Source: Papaver somniferum
Taxonomy: Eukaryota; Streptophyta; Magnoliopsida; Ranunculales; Papaveraceae
Direction: 5' to 3'
Length of the DNA stretch: 64,000 bases
Assembly (NCBI RefSeq): GCF_003573695.1
Contig: NC_039359.1
Span: 86,966,566-87,030,565 of the forward strand
Shown here: piece by piece, positions 10,880-23,500 of the stretch
How the letters are laid out: every line of letters starts with the position of its first letter
How positions within the stretch are numbered: position 1 is the first letter of the stretch
Notes under the pieces: generated by a model
Seen by the model: the letters and a program-made list of their open reading frames with translations, nothing else
The model's database searches: none
Told to the model about the DNA's origin: nothing
Made by a program: the position numbers and the translations under genes

Positions 10880-12290
10880 AATTTTTCAGATATCATTGAT
10901 AATTGTAGAGGCTTATGATTGGAATTTTCATATTGTCAATAATTCTGAATCGCAACTATTTGGAGGAAATGAATGACTCACTTTTCGTGGAACAAAGATA
11001 GTATATATTAAACTAGTAAAAGTTTTCACTAGTCATTCAGTAAAGAGATGTTTTCGGTTTTCGAATTAAAAACTTAGGTGATGTAAAGGAGATGTAACAT
11101 ATAGTACTAAAGAAAAACGAAAAATGTCTCTTCTTCCAAATACCAAAAAATTTCCATCAAAAAAAAAGAAAAGAAAAAAAAAAAGCCACAAAATAAGTAC
11201 AAATGCAATTGTACAATTTATCCAGAGCCATTTACAATTTTATCCAGAGTCATTTATTATCTACAGTATCCTGAATAAGTAAACATGCTTATGACCTGAT
11301 GACAATAAAATTTCGAACTAGAAAGTAGCTCGACATTTCTCTCATAATGTTTTGATTGGATCGACTGCTCATGCATGCAACACCAATAATAAAGAATCAA
11401 GTTCGCAACGTGAAGCTCCACTGAGTTCTAATAATGAGTAAATAAATATAACTTGAATCTAAGAAATACACTCAAGATATACCTTTACAAGTTCCTAAAA
11501 GCCGGGCTATTTTATCCAACATTGCTTGACTTCTATTTCAGTTCAGTCGAATGAGGAGGAGTTTACTACGGTCGGTTCTTGAAAATTTTATCTGACAATG
11601 GTTAGAACAACTTGTGAAATTGAATCCAATAGGGTTTGAAAGGGAACGCATAGAAATCAGGTTCCATTTCTTCCATTTTATGTTTGTAATATCTCGATTG
11701 TCGGATGGTGGTAATGTAACACATGATGTTCTATTCCTTGCTTCACAGAAGAAAAAAAAATCTCTTCCCGGGATTTTCAGAGAGGGGAGTAGAAATATAC
11801 TTGAGTTTTTGATTGACTGATGTTGACTACATAGTCCAACAAAACTTTCATAGTGTTTCACGGTGAAACAAGTTCCAAAGGCAACGGGTAAGAAAGAGAT
11901 GGAGACCACTTTTTATCTTCTCGTTTTGTGGTAGTTGTGGTGTTAGCATGTTGGTGCCAGCTACAGATTTATTAGGATTTGGGATATTTTTTAAAAGTAA
12001 CGGGAGCTTACTCGATAAGTATTTTTATGGATTTTCAAAAATCTTACATATTTTACAAGATTTTCATCAAGGTAGGAATGCAAAGTCTTTGAATTTACAA
12101 GTTTACAGCGAGTAACACAAACTTTAGAAGACATTTTTACAATCTATAACCAGTAACATAAACTTTAAAAAATATTTTAAAAATAGACAACGAAATAACA
12201 AAGATACCCTGGAAACTTATTAAACTCTTTAGAAATCAATAAAAGTATTTATTGAGAAAATCCACATAAGTCGAAAAGTTAGAGAAGTTA
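10880..12290. other. Spacer between the two P450 fragments, no recognised gene
   Basis: Mostly AT-rich. An open frame at 11538-11909 on the minus strand (123 codons) resembles no family I know and has ordinary chance-ORF composition. A poly-purine run lies near 11158-11185. I see nothing else supportable. Confidence 0.4.
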
Positions 12291-12296
12291 AATTTA

Positions 12297-12463
12297 TCTA
12301 TTTGGATACCACTTCAGAAATTGTTTTTTGACTTCTAGAAGTAAAAAAGTCGGAAGTTAAAATATACAATTTCATAATGACTTCTAAAGAAAAAAGAATT
12401 ATTAACTTTCTGCGAAGAAAATATATTTTATGTCTGACTTCTACTTCTAGTACCCAAACAGGT
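12297..12463. mobile_element. Probable small hAT-like MITE
   Basis: The ends are inverted copies: CTATTTGGATACCACTTCAG on the left and, reverse-complemented, CTGTTTGGGTACTAGAAGTA on the right. Repeated AGAAGT/ACTTCT motifs lie inside. The small size and the TGTTTGG ends suggest a non-autonomous DNA element. I could not settle the target-site duplication. Confidence 0.4.
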
Positions 12464-12646
12464 CAGAATGTCTGAGGTAAAAAAAAACTATTTTTATCAT
12501 TTTTTTTTTTTTTGATTTCTAAAAACTATAGTCGCTTTTGCAGAACTCCTAATCATCGAATAGAACATTGTTTGTATTCTATGATCAAGTGGAAATATAA
12601 AGAATGTTCTAAAAAAGTGAAAGTATCATATAGAAATGAAAAATAG

Positions 12647-13080
12647 GCACATTATTGCATTGCATTTCTGGGAAGATGTTATGCTAAAACTAAATTAAAT
12701 ATTCCAATCATATGTTATGTATTTTAATCCTATAACACGAAATACTTCGCACATGTATCATTTTTCTTATTTCAATGAAATCAAAATAAAAACAAAATTA
12801 TTCCTTGTTGGTACATTATTTTGTTTCTGTTCGTTGCATTGCGAAACACCAGTCTTTATATTATTAACATGGATACATAGATAAGAGAACCATGAGTAAA
12901 TTGAAAATCATATGCTGAAAAAAATCAAGTTAGTTGTTCAGCAGCTATAGACATAAGCAGATAATGTAAAATCAAACGACAGAAATGTCTCGATGGGTGA
13001 CTATCTTCACAACACTAGTTGTTGCTTTGCTTCTACTTCTCCGATGGAAGGCCACTACATCATCCAGGCATAGCGGATTA
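12647..13080 (+). repeat. Right arm of P450 inverted duplication
   Basis: Counterpart of 9782-10233 in the opposite orientation. It carries the upstream region and first codons of the P450 relic at 12985. The arms face outward, with start codons about 3.1 kb apart. Confidence 0.8.
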
Positions 13081-13620
13081 CCTCATGGACCTAAAGGTTG
13101 CCTGTTGGTGGGTAACATCTTCGAACTTGGAACCTTACCACATGTAAATCTGGTGAAAATGTCCTGCAAGTATGGACCATTGGTTTGGATTAGATTGGGT
13201 GCAGTCAACACTCTAATTATATCTTCGGCTGAAGAAGCCGCATAATTGTCAAAAACCATGTTTACACTTTTTGCAATCATCATTTAATCCAAGTATTTAT
13301 TTCGAATGAAGCTATCAGTTCCATTGTCGCAGTCTCTGACTATGGCCCATTCTGGAGGGTCGTGAGGTTCTTTTATGCGACTGAAATCTTCTCCTAAAAA
13401 CGTATCCAAGATATTGTCGATGTACGTAGGAGATGTATTGATAAAATGATTAACTGGATAACAAACAAAGCCAATAGTAATAGCATTGAGTTGGTACCAT
13501 TTGTATTGGCTATATCGTTTAACTTAATCGGAAACCTCGTTCTCACTAGAGATCTTGTGGATCCTAAATCCACAAAAGGAAATGAGTTCATTCTGGAGAA
13601 ATCCTAATATCTACATTGTG
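12985..13620 (+). pseudogene. Cytochrome P450 (CYP71 clan, perhaps CYP76-like) 5' relic
   Basis: A functional homologue would be an ER-anchored haem-thiolate monooxygenase. From the ATG at 12985 come a hydrophobic anchor, a proline hinge (LPHGPKG), then VGNIFELGTLPH and YGPLVWIRLGAVNTLIISSA, typical of the N-terminal beta region. A frameshift near 13243 moves reading to another frame with VSDYGPFWRVVR (C-helix W..R) and later FNLIGNLVLTRDL. A stop lies near 13397 and another at about 13595. Only about 200 of the usual 500 residues remain. The I-helix, ExxR and Cys haem loop are absent. CYP76 is my best guess from the IGNLVLTRDLVDP-like stretch. It is a broken gene next to an inverted partner. 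Confidence 0.85.
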
Positions 13621-13960
13621 AAGAGATGATAAAAGGATTTGTTGTATTGATTGAAAGATTCATCTCACAACCGAGTTCTTACAGAGTTTATATACCCAGA
13701 CTCGGACAACTCTCACGTGTGACGCACACGCTTTACATAACAGGACACCTATCACACACTCACACACTCTATTACTCCACCTCAGTCTCAAGGTGTCTTG
13801 AAAATAAGCCTTGAGAGTATACATAACAGGACTTGTCACACACTCACTCACTCTACAAGTAAAAACAGTTAATGCGGAGCTTGAATGAAAGTAGAAGCAG
13901 CAGAAGAGTATTAGAAGATGCAAATCAAACTGCAACTATCTAAATCTCCAATTCTATCTT
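13621..13960. other. Repeat-like insertion between P450 relic and FKBP fragment
   Basis: P450 homology stops near 13620 and FKBP homology starts near 13961. The stretch between holds CACACTCACACACTC-type runs and two copies of ACATAACAGGAC (near 13735 and 13820). On the minus strand a TATATAAACTC is followed by a tract ending near 13600. It looks like an LTR fragment in minus orientation, but no boundary could be fixed. Confidence 0.3.
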
Positions 13961-14187
13961 CATATGAATAACATAAGAATAAGTAATATCGGACCTGTTA
14001 TCAGGATTGATTTCAAGAGATTTTTTCAAATCCAACTCAGTCAGATCCAAATCTATTGTTTCCATGTAAGCTTGAGCTCTCCGAAAAAGTGCTTATATTA
14101 TTAGGTTCTAGCTTCAGTACTTGTATTCAATTAATAACCATCCGAGAATACTGATTCTGTTGCATATGACTAAAACACAGTTTTGTT
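13961..14187 (-). pseudogene. Duplicated fragment of the FKBP gene (exon 11 plus flanks)
   Basis: This 227-bp stretch matches 20690-20918 in the same orientation, roughly nine bases in ten by eye. It covers exon 11 of the FKBP gene (the third TPR repeat) and part of both flanking introns, including the donor GT context. The acceptor has changed from AG|G to AAG. A 2-base loss inside the exon breaks the frame, so it cannot act as a usable exon. Homology stops just before exon 10. Since intron sequence is copied, the duplication was made from DNA, not from mRNA. Confidence 0.85.
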
Positions 14188-14780
14188 TTGAAAATATATA
14201 ACTAAAAACTTCATATCTACTTCATGTCAAGTGTTTTCAGTTGTATAATATGTGATCCTAGAGCATGCATATAACTATATATCAGCATAAGGTATTAAGC
14301 ATGTTCACATAAAAATTGATTACAGCTAATAAGCAATTGCAAAGCATGATTATAGGCTGATATTCTAACACTTTGATCTTATGATAGCTTTCTAGTTCAT
14401 TGGTTCTATGGATTTATTCCATGTTCTTTCCTTTTAAGTAAATAAGACTTTGTTCTTGCTTTAAAGTTTTGCATATACGTAATTCTCCCCATGTTTTTTC
14501 TCATGAATCTATTCTCTTTCTTTTTAATGGATCACTAAATTCCTTTTGCAGGGTCTCTCGTTTTCATCATGAATAACATCCAGTATTGGACCTCTAGGTC
14601 TTTCTTCTGCTAACTATATTTTTACAGTCAGTTAAAGTATTATCGGCTTCGCCAACAATGTTGCAATTCATCAGTCTCAATATGGTCTTCAACAGTATGT
14701 AGTCTTAGTCAGTTCAACTCGGCTTGGCCGATTCATCCTAGTCAAAACAAAATTTTGAATTTTCTAAACTTCCTACAATC

Positions 14781-15813
14781 ATGGAGCGGAAAAAATTCAC
14801 TCAAACTAGATGTCCTCCGGTTTTATCTCAGTTGACCATGCAGTCATTTAAGGGGAGATATTCTTCTGCGAGCATTTCTGTTATTTCCTTCAAAGTCATT
14901 GATTATCGCAGGATATGCAATTATGATTAATTATATTCAATCATTTATCTATATAGGAGACATGCCAGTAGAGTTGAAACCATATTCTCATTTTTCAAAG
15001 TTTATTTTTCTATTTTATAGAGTAATGACGTCTTTTTCCGACAACCAAATTACATCCATCACTAGTAAGATGCAGAACACTACTATTCGTGATCTCTGTG
15101 CAATACAAATGAGAAGAGCTTTAGGGTCCAAGAAAATTATAATTTCTGAAGTATCAAATGAATGGAAAAATACCTTGATTAGGAAACTTTTCTCAAAAGA
15201 TCCTAAAGATACTGAGGATGTGAGTAAAGCAACCACCTATTTATGGAAAAGATATAAAATAAAAGAAGTTCGTGCTCTTGATAAAAATATCTTCTTATTC
15301 AAGTTTTATTCAGATGAAACTATGGGAGTTGTTCTCAAGAAAGGACCCTAGAATGTTCATAAATGTCACCTTAATCTTTAAATTTATGATCCTTCTATCC
15401 AAGATCAGAAGTTTACTCATCAGGAATGGTATGTTCAATTCTTGTTAGAACATCATTCTCCTTCTGTTGTTAATGATACAGTTAATGAACTTGGTGAAAA
15501 TATCTGGATTGACCCAGAAAATTGTATACCAGGAGCTGGAAGCATGATTACTGCCAGAGTGAAGACTGACTTATCAAAACCTCTTTATAGAGGAGGTTGG
15601 TGGAATACTACTGCAGGAGGAGTGGCATGGGTACGATATCACTGGGAAAGACAATCTCATAACTTATGTAAGGATTGTTTCACAATTGATCACAATGATG
15701 AAGAGTGTAAGAATGTAGCTGATGATTTAAAATTAAGGCGTTACACAAGTGAGGAATACATCTCTTATATTCATGAATTAGCCAAAGCCTATGGTGTGGA
15801 GATATATTGGTGA
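14781..15813 (+). pseudogene. LINE ORF1 (DUF4283-like, zinc knuckle), broken
   Basis: The likely original start is the ATG at 14781 (MERKKFTQTR). Frame changes follow before the main open stretches at about 15004-15351 and 15442-15813. The central part (RALGSKKIIISEVSNEWKN, later VRALDKNIFLFKFYSDE) is like the DUF4283 region of plant L1 ORF1 proteins. The later part has the GGWWNTT and WVRYHWERQ pattern leading to a CCHC knuckle, CKDCFTIDHNDEEC (15667-15708), spaced C-2-C-4-H-4-C. ORF1 proteins bind the element RNA. A stop at about 15349 and frameshifts inactivate it. A tail rich in D, E and K (15834-16100) continues toward ORF2. Confidence 0.75.
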
Positions 15814-16224
15814 AAAAAATCTGTGAAAAAGCCAGGATCAGTTAATTAATGGTGCTTCTGAAGAGCAAGATGAAGGCAGAAAGCGTAAAAAATCCGGAAA
15901 CAATGAGCCAAAGGATGTTTTGTCAGAAAATGGTGAACTAATTGAAAACATACAGAACCAAGATGTTAATATTTACATCAATGATGAGAATGCTGGAAAA
16001 AGATCATCTACTATTGGAACTGATGATATGGAGCATGATTTGATTGAGGAAGGAGAACTGGCTGAGAAGGAGTATTTTCATGTCATTGACGAGGCCTCTG
16101 CTGCTACGATATTTCTTTCTATCTACTCTAATATCATCTCATCTTCTGACACGCAGTTTTACTCTTTAAGTTATTTCAATTCATCTTTCTATCTTTATAT
16201 TTTTGTTGTCACAATTTTATCAGC

Positions 16225-19200
16225 ATGAAGGTTTTAAGTTGGAACTGTCATGGCTTTCTAGGTAAAGATACTAGAGATCATCTGCAGCATCTTAATAAAT
16301 TATATTCTTCAGATATAGTTTTTCTATCAGAAACCAAAATCAATGATGATAGGATCCTTAAATTATCTAGTTTTTTAGGTTTTCCAAATAAAATTCATGT
16401 TCCTTCTATAGGCTTAGCTGGTGGCCTTCTGCTACTCTCGAAAGATGGCTTCTCTTTTGATATAGTTGGTTCAACAGATAAAATGATTCATGATATTGTC
16501 TCCAATGATCCGAGTAAAGAAGAATGGTTCCTCTCCTGTGTTTATGGTACTTCCTATAAAAATGAACAACCAGAGCAATGGTCTTATATTTTAGATCGTA
16601 GAAAATCTGTGAAGATCCCTTGGGTTATTATAAGAGACCTTAACATTACTATTGACCCTCAAGATAGGAATACTCAGTATACTAATTCGACACCACAAGA
16701 GGTCCTAGATGCCATCAAAAATGCAGGCTTAACTGATCTTAGATTTAGTGGAAATCTCTTCACTTGGTCTAGTAACAAACATGGAACTGGAAAATATAAA
16801 TCTCGAATTGATAGAGCTTTAATTAATAATGAATGGACTTTATTTTTTCCTAATGCTTTACTCACCCATTTGGCTCAAAGAGGCTCAGACAAATTTTCCT
16901 ATATTACTAGACTTGTATACACCAAATAGAGGATCAGGTAAAAATTGGAAATTTCGGGAGCATTAGCTGCAAAATAAACAATGTCATGAAGAAATTAAAA
17001 TGCATGGTATTCTTGTTTTAAAGGTTCTAATGTTTTTGTTCTTTCTAATAAGTTATCTAACATTAGATATATTTTGTCTAAGTGGAGTAAAGCCACTTTT
17101 GGAGATATCATTAATATTCAGTCTAATGTTACTCAATTACAAGCAATAGATAAGGATGGTAGTAATACTAATGATGTCATCAGTCTTGAGAAAGATATCA
17201 GTTCCCTTGATCACATTCTTGCAAGTTTAAATAGACAAAAGGCCAGAGATCACTACTTCAATGATATGGATAAAAACTCCAAGTACTTCCACATCGGAGC
17301 CAATAAAAGAAGATCTCGCAATAAGATTGATGCTCTACTCTCTCCAGATGGTACATGGTGCTCAGATAAAGCTTCTCTAGAAGATCGTCTTAGCAGTCAC
17401 TTCAAAAAGATTATGACTACATCATCTCTTGTCGACAGTTATCACTTATTGTAAAATGTTCCTCTTCTCATTAATGATGCAGATAAGCATGAGCTAGAAG
17501 CGATTCCTGCTGACCAAGAAATCCACAATGCTCTAATGACTATGGAGCCGTGGACAAGTCTATGCTGAATGAATTTCCACCCGGTTTTTATCAAACACAA
17601 TGGCCAACAATAAAAGATGATGTTTGCAACATGATAAAGGCCTTCTTTCATTTAGGTTTTCTTCTAAAGCAGTTTAATAAAACCAGAATTGCTCTTATAC
17701 CTAAGGTGCAATCTCCAAGTAGACCTGAAGACTTCAGGAAGATTGCATTATGTAACACAGTTTACAAGATTATATCAAAAATAATCTCTCTAAGGATGAA
17801 AAACATATTACTAAAATCATCTCTCTTATGCAAGCTGCCTGCGTTCCAGGGAGATTAATTTCAGAGAATGTTTTTTTAGTTCAAGAGATTGTACAAGCTA
17901 TGAAGAGAAAAGAAAGTCGTTGTGGTCACTTAGCTCTCAGGATGGACATGTCGAAAGCCTTCGACAGACTCAAGTGGGGTTTTTTAATTGATGTTCTTAA
18001 TAAGTTTGGTTTTGGAGATAAGTTTTGTCAGCTTATCCATCAATGTATTAGCACAATACAGATTGATGTTCTTCTTAATGGAAGTCCAACTAATTAAAGA
18101 TTTTAATCCAACCAGAGGCATTCGTCAAGGAGATCCATTATCTCCATACTTATTTATCTTGGAAATGGAGTCTTTCTCAAGAGTTTTAGCACACTGTAAA
18201 AGATCAAAACAACTTACAGGTATGAAAATCTCGAGATCAACCCTTAAAATTAATAATCTCCTCTTTGCGGATGATTGTCTTTTATTCTGCAAGGCTAATC
18301 TTGATCAGACTAACAAACTTCTCCAAGTTATTGAGGAGTTTAGTGCTTTTTCAAGATAATTGATTAATTTAAACAAGTCTGCAGTTTACTTTAGCTCAAA
18401 CATGGAGCCTTCTTCCTGTCAGATATTCAGTAGCATTCTTCAGGTACGTGATATGAATCTAAAAGAAGAACAATATTTGGGGCTTCCCTTTTTTGTTGGA
18501 AGAAACATGAAAGTGCCTTTTGCAGTTTTACAGGAAAAGATGAATAATCGGTTTTCTAATTGGAATGCAAGCAACATGTCAGAAGATGCTAGGTCTGTGA
18601 TGATTAAAAATGTTTCCAACGCCATCCAAATCCACCGTATGCAAAACTTCAAACTGCCAGAGGTTACTATTAACAAGATAAGATCTGCTCAACAAGCATT
18701 CCGGAGGAACAAGAAAACATATAAAGGAAGGAAAATCGTTACTTGGAGAAGAACTTGTCATCATAAGCCAGAGGGTGGTCTTGGTTTTCGTGACATGCAT
18801 ACATTTAATAGAGCCTTGTTGGCTAAGTCAGCCTGGAAACTCTTTATGGATCAAACCTCAATCATATCCAAATCTTTACATGCGAAATATTATCCATATG
18901 GAAACCTCTTTGATCTAAAAAAGAAATCCAATACAACATGGTCATGGCGCAGTATCAACTCAGAACTTCAATTCATTAAGAGGCACAGTTGTTGGATTTA
19001 GGGAATGGAGAAACAGTTCTCAATTGGAAACATCGTTGGATTTCAGAGCTACAAGAACCTCCTCATCCAAAACAAGGATGTACATCTTACACCTATGTCC
19101 ACCAATTATTCACTGCAGATTTCACAGACTGGAATATCTCCCTCCTTGGTGAATTATTTGCTCCACAGATTGTGAATCTTATCTCGCTTATTTCTATTCA

Positions 19201-20156
19201 CCCATCTCAGTCAGATAGGTTAATTTGGTTATTAGAGAAAAATGGAAGATTCTCAGTCAAGTCGTGTTATCAGAAGATGTATGACGAGACTACTCTTATT
19301 CAGTCAGTTGATGATAGGATGAGGTAATTCTATAATAGAATGTGGAAGCTACCTAATTTACCAAGGATCAGACAATTCCTGTGGAAGGCCATTTCAAATC
19401 TTCTTTCCACTAAAGAAGCTCTTGGCTCTGCAATTGTTGGTGATGATGACTCTCGCCCTTTATGAAATATTCATACAGAATCTGCCTCTCATCTTATTAT
19501 GAACTGCAACTTTTCGAGACCAGTTTGGTTCTCCATCACTGGTTGGACAACCAACAATAGTGGCTCATTGTCTGAGTGGATATGCAGTTGGTTTGGTAGT
19601 CTATTTAATGGAATAATAACTGAGAATGAAGTAGTTAAGAGAGCTATCATTTCCTGGAGCTTATGGACTGAAAGATGCAATAAGGTGTTTCAACAAAGTA
19701 ACTCAAGACCTGAAACAATCATCCAGAAATGCAAGTTGTTGATTGAAGAACATTCAAGCAGGAGTATTAATATACCCCATACCTCTCATAGAGTGAACCG
19801 TCGTAATGTTCACTGGATTCCTCCCCCTTTAAATTGTATGACTATAAATTGTGATGGTTCTTTTGATTCAACTAATCTTACAGGAGGCATTGGTCTAATC
19901 ATTAGGAATTTTGCAGGTACACAACAAGCAGCAAGGTGCATCCACCCGAGTGAAATCAGAAGTGCGGAACAGTCTGAGTGTATGGGGTTGTGGAAATTTG
20001 TGCAATGGGCTAAGGAATTAAAGCTTGAAAGAGTTCACTTCGAGATGGATGCCAAGGTTGTTGCGGATGCTGTAATCAATGACAATAGCGCAATTGATTG
20101 GAGATTACACCATACTGTTCTTGATATTAAAATTTTATTCTCAATTTTTAGCTCTT
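16225..20156 (+). pseudogene. LINE ORF2: endonuclease, reverse transcriptase, RNase H, broken
   Basis: The endonuclease starts MKVLSWNCHG at 16225, then SETK, AGGLLLL and SRIDRALIN. The usual GDxN reads RDLN, and the terminal SDH reads SDK, losing a catalytic His. The frame breaks near 16925. The reverse transcriptase spans about 17460-18360 across several frames and includes RLISENVFLVQEI, DMSKAFDRLKW, GIRQGDPLSPYLF and LLFADDCLLF. A stop at 18358 precedes the connection region (EEQYLGLPFFVGRN, then GGLGFRDMHTFNRALLAKSA). The RNase H domain near 19850-20140 begins NCDGSFD and includes GGIGLIIRNF and AEQSECMGL. At least five frame breaks show it is not expressed as one protein. Confidence 0.85.
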
Positions 20157-20197
20157 GAAATAGTTTTTTTCATATTATCAATTATTATTATTATCAT

Positions 20198-20199
<2 letters not shown>

Positions 20200-20232
<33 letters not shown>
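20200..20232 (+). repeat. Poly-A tail of the LINE
   Basis: Thirty-three uninterrupted A, preceded by an ATT-rich run. This marks the 3' end of the non-LTR element. Its purity contrasts with the decayed ORFs. Confidence 0.9.
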
Positions 20233-20233
<1 letters not shown>

Positions 20234-20539
20234 AACGCATCTTCTTCATCGGGTACTGTAACGGGAGTGACATTAGATGTTTTCTCGCAACTGCCGTTTT
20301 GGCTTTCATAAAAAATCTGCATTTAGACAAAATAAAATCACAGGACAACATATTCCAGAAGAATGACACCAGATTTATTTATTTTTATTATTAGAACTCA
20401 TATAGTTCCTTATAGACATATCATCACATCAAAGATTGCAGGAAGAAAATGCCATACAGACATGAAGTATGAATTTTAGCTAGAGACTCCATTTGTGACT
20501 GAACAAGAAACTAAGTGGACGGGACAGCTGGTAGTTTTC
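20233..20539 (-). other. FKBP 3' untranslated/flanking region
   Basis: Lies between the LINE poly-A and the FKBP stop codon. It is AT-rich, with an ATTTATTTATTTTTATTATT run near 20370-20393. The exact polyadenylation site cannot be assigned. No coding sequence seen. Confidence 0.45.
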
Positions 20540-23500
20540 TCAAAGTTTTTTCATCATGTTGGCATAAAGTGCTGCATCTTTCTTGTCATGAAATGTCCTC
20601 AAATTCTTAAGTCTTAGCAGTTGGGTAGTTACCTCTCTGAAATTGGAAAACAGAAGCCTCATCAGTAAAAATACAGTGAACCAAGCATCATGTCATAAGA
20701 ATAACATAAGAATAAATAATATAGGACCTGTTGTCGGGATCGATTTCAAGAGCTTTTTTCAAGTCCAACTCAGCCAGATCCAAATCTATTGTTTCCATGT
20801 AAGCTTGAGCTCTCCGAAAAAGTGCTTTAATATTACTAGGTTCTAGCTTCAGTACCTGTATTCAATTTATAACTAGCTTAGGATACTGATTCTGCCGCAT
20901 AAGACTAAAAGACAGTTTCCACCTTGGTAGCCCAATTTACCTTTGTGCATAACGCTGCAGCTTCTCTGAATTCCTTCAGCTTAATTTTGCACGAAGCATT
21001 GTTTAGTTGACAGGTAACTTTGAAGAAATGACCTGCCTTCTTTTGCTCCTCGTCAAAAGTACTCTCAAACTCCACATACTTAGCTGCCTGGTAGATTTTA
21101 AAATAGCTATTAGCCTATTACTTACTTTATAATTCAACTATCTGTCGAACAATAACTAGATGAAATTTGGTCCAAGAAAATTCTATGTAACTAGTAAACA
21201 CGTATGACAATGGATTACTAGCAAGCAGATGTTCGATCATGAAATATCAAAAATTGTCCTAGGGAAGGCTGAGTTTGGTCCTTAAGTCTGGCATGCACCC
21301 TACATGGTGCCAAGGATATGGGAGGACGATTAGGCCTTCAATCTCACCAAGAACAAAAGTTCAAAAAAAAACCATAGTAAGTAGTGACTGGTGGTTTAAG
21401 TTGGACAACATTGGTGTGGGTCGGGTCAGGTAGTGACAGATTATGAAAGAACAATTACCATATCATATCTTAATGAAGCTCTCTTATACTTTCCAGCCTT
21501 GAAATAAACATTGCCTTCCTCTTTCCGTTTTGCCGCATATTCAAGCTTCTGTGCTGCCTCCATATCCCATGATTCTGTAACCTACATCCATACAAAATCA
21601 AAGACAAAAATGTTGTTTTAAATATTAGTTCAGCCAACTTTAACATCCACGGAAGATTTAGCATTATCCTGATGTCACTGCGATCTAGTTATAAAGAAAT
21701 ATTACTTAAAATCGAAAAAAGAAAGTTGAAATTGAAAGAGACCCACCTTTGTAAATCCTACCATCTCAACTTCATAATGTAGAATTGAATTTGGGGGAAC
21801 AACAGCAAACTTCGTTTTAGTTTCACTACTACCATATCCATACTCAGGGTTGATGATAACTAAAGCAAATTCTCCTCGTTTCATGGTAGCAACCGCCTTA
21901 TCAAGGCCTTCAATAATCTCCTCTGCAAAACCATTACTCTCTTCAGTATAATCCTCAAATTTTAACTGACAATGTATTTTTCTTTCTTATTACCTTCATC
22001 CACTTTAAACTCCAATAAATCCTCCTCGTCGTGACCCTTCTTGTCAAAAATGACACCATCCGCGAGCTTAGCGATATATCTGACTAGATTTCATAAGATC
22101 AAACTTAGTATTAAGTGTGAAACTGTAGTTTAGAGAAGATTTCAGGGATGTTAAACTTATAATATAGTGACTGGGCAACTTACTCTGAGCCGTGGTTCCA
22201 CTGTTTGGCTTCTCAAATCCTACTCCAGGAACTGTGATTTTCTTGATAACTAACATATCCTCCGTTATATACTCCAGTAGTTTGAACGACACCAGCTCTA
22301 AGGCAATATTTACCACTGCATTTGGAGGAATGGCTGAAAGACCATCCTGTGCAGGTTTCCCGGTACTACCAAATGCATCTACACAACAAATCAGAACACA
22401 AATGCCACATTGAGCTATATACAAGTTTACATATTGAGTTAGAAAAAAGATCTGTTTTACTGACAGTTACTCACATTCAGGCTCCACTCGTAAGATAGCT
22501 TTCTCTTCCTTCCGCATAGTAACCACGACTTTCGCAATGGCAGGACAAAGATGGCCTAATAAAGCATCAAACAGATTATAAGTTAGTTTTGACTTCTTTC
22601 GCTTAATCAATCACAGCCATATAAGTCACTATAACTACCATCATTCACAAGAAATTCAACTCCTTCTTCAGGTGATTTTGCCACAACAGTACCATCCTCA
22701 AGTTTCACTTCGTATTTAACTGCAACATAGCAAAGGAGGCAGTTTGAGTTTGTTCTCTTACGATTTAACTGAGGAAAATGAGATCAATTTTAAGGCGTAT
22801 ATGCTTCTATTCAATGTTTACCTGTCACTTCGTCTTTCTTCTCCACTCGTTCAAACACCTCACTTCTAGATAAAATTTTCTTAAAGACTCCTCCATCTTC
22901 ACAGACATCGATAACTTTGTACCAAGACAAGAGTTCTACCTCGAACTGTAAAGTTGCATTTTGAGGAATGTCTGGGTATTGAAGTTGGATTCCTGCAGTC
23001 AATTCAGGTGGTACCGTAAAAATGGAGAGTTCTCCCTTCCTCATTGTAATTATACCCTCCTTGCATCCTTTTAAAATGATATCTGCAAAAGAAAAAGTAT
23101 GTACTATATCAAGAGGAGAACTAAGAACTGAATCATCACACCCATCTAATTTTCAGCACATTTGCTCAACCAATCCGGCAGTAGCCCAAACAGTGCACAT
23201 TGCCTAAGTAAGTAAATTAAATTGCAAATAACTCTGCATCTCCTCTGACTAATCTTATGTTCAATGAAAAATCTTAAACAACATAATCCTATCCACAGTT
23301 GATGCATCAAGAGCTCTTATCAAATTCAGATTTCCTGATCTCGAATTAGACATGGGTACTAGACGAAATGTATTATACACATTGGGCACACTGAATATGA
23401 AGAAATGACATAATCACATAGATAGAGATGTTGAACTTACCCTTCCCCACAATGACAACCAAGGGTTCCCCTTGTGCACTTGCAGCAAATTGTTCACCAC

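Larger units (their letters stand above)
14570..20232 (+). mobile_element. L1-clade LINE with RNase H, decayed
   Basis: A plus-strand non-LTR retrotransposon. ORF1 has a CCHC zinc knuckle. ORF2 has an APE-type endonuclease, a reverse transcriptase (motif A DMSKAFDRLKW, motif B RQGDPLSPYLF, FADD at 18264-18275) and a C-terminal RNase H. The 3' end is a run of 33 A from 20200 to 20232. The total of about 5.6 kb suits a full-length plant L1. The 5' end is uncertain (first element-like sequence near 14570) and I found no target-site duplication. Several frameshifts and stops disable it. It sits head-on to the FKBP gene, its poly-A about 300 bp past the FKBP stop codon. Confidence 0.88.

Noticed and set aside
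11538..11909. 123-codon open frame on the minus strand in the P450 spacer
   Set aside because: No recognisable domain, biased toward chance composition, no splice or promoter context; the opposite strand also has an open frame.
13961..20918. LINE target-site duplication formed by the two FKBP-like segments
   Set aside because: The matching segments are about 227 bp, well beyond normal LINE duplications of some 20 bp, and neither abuts the poly-A end.
21966..21993. A 28-nt intron in the FKBP gene using an earlier AG
   Set aside because: Too short for plant splicing; the AG at 21924-21923 gives a 71-nt intron and restores the conserved domain 3 sequence in frame.
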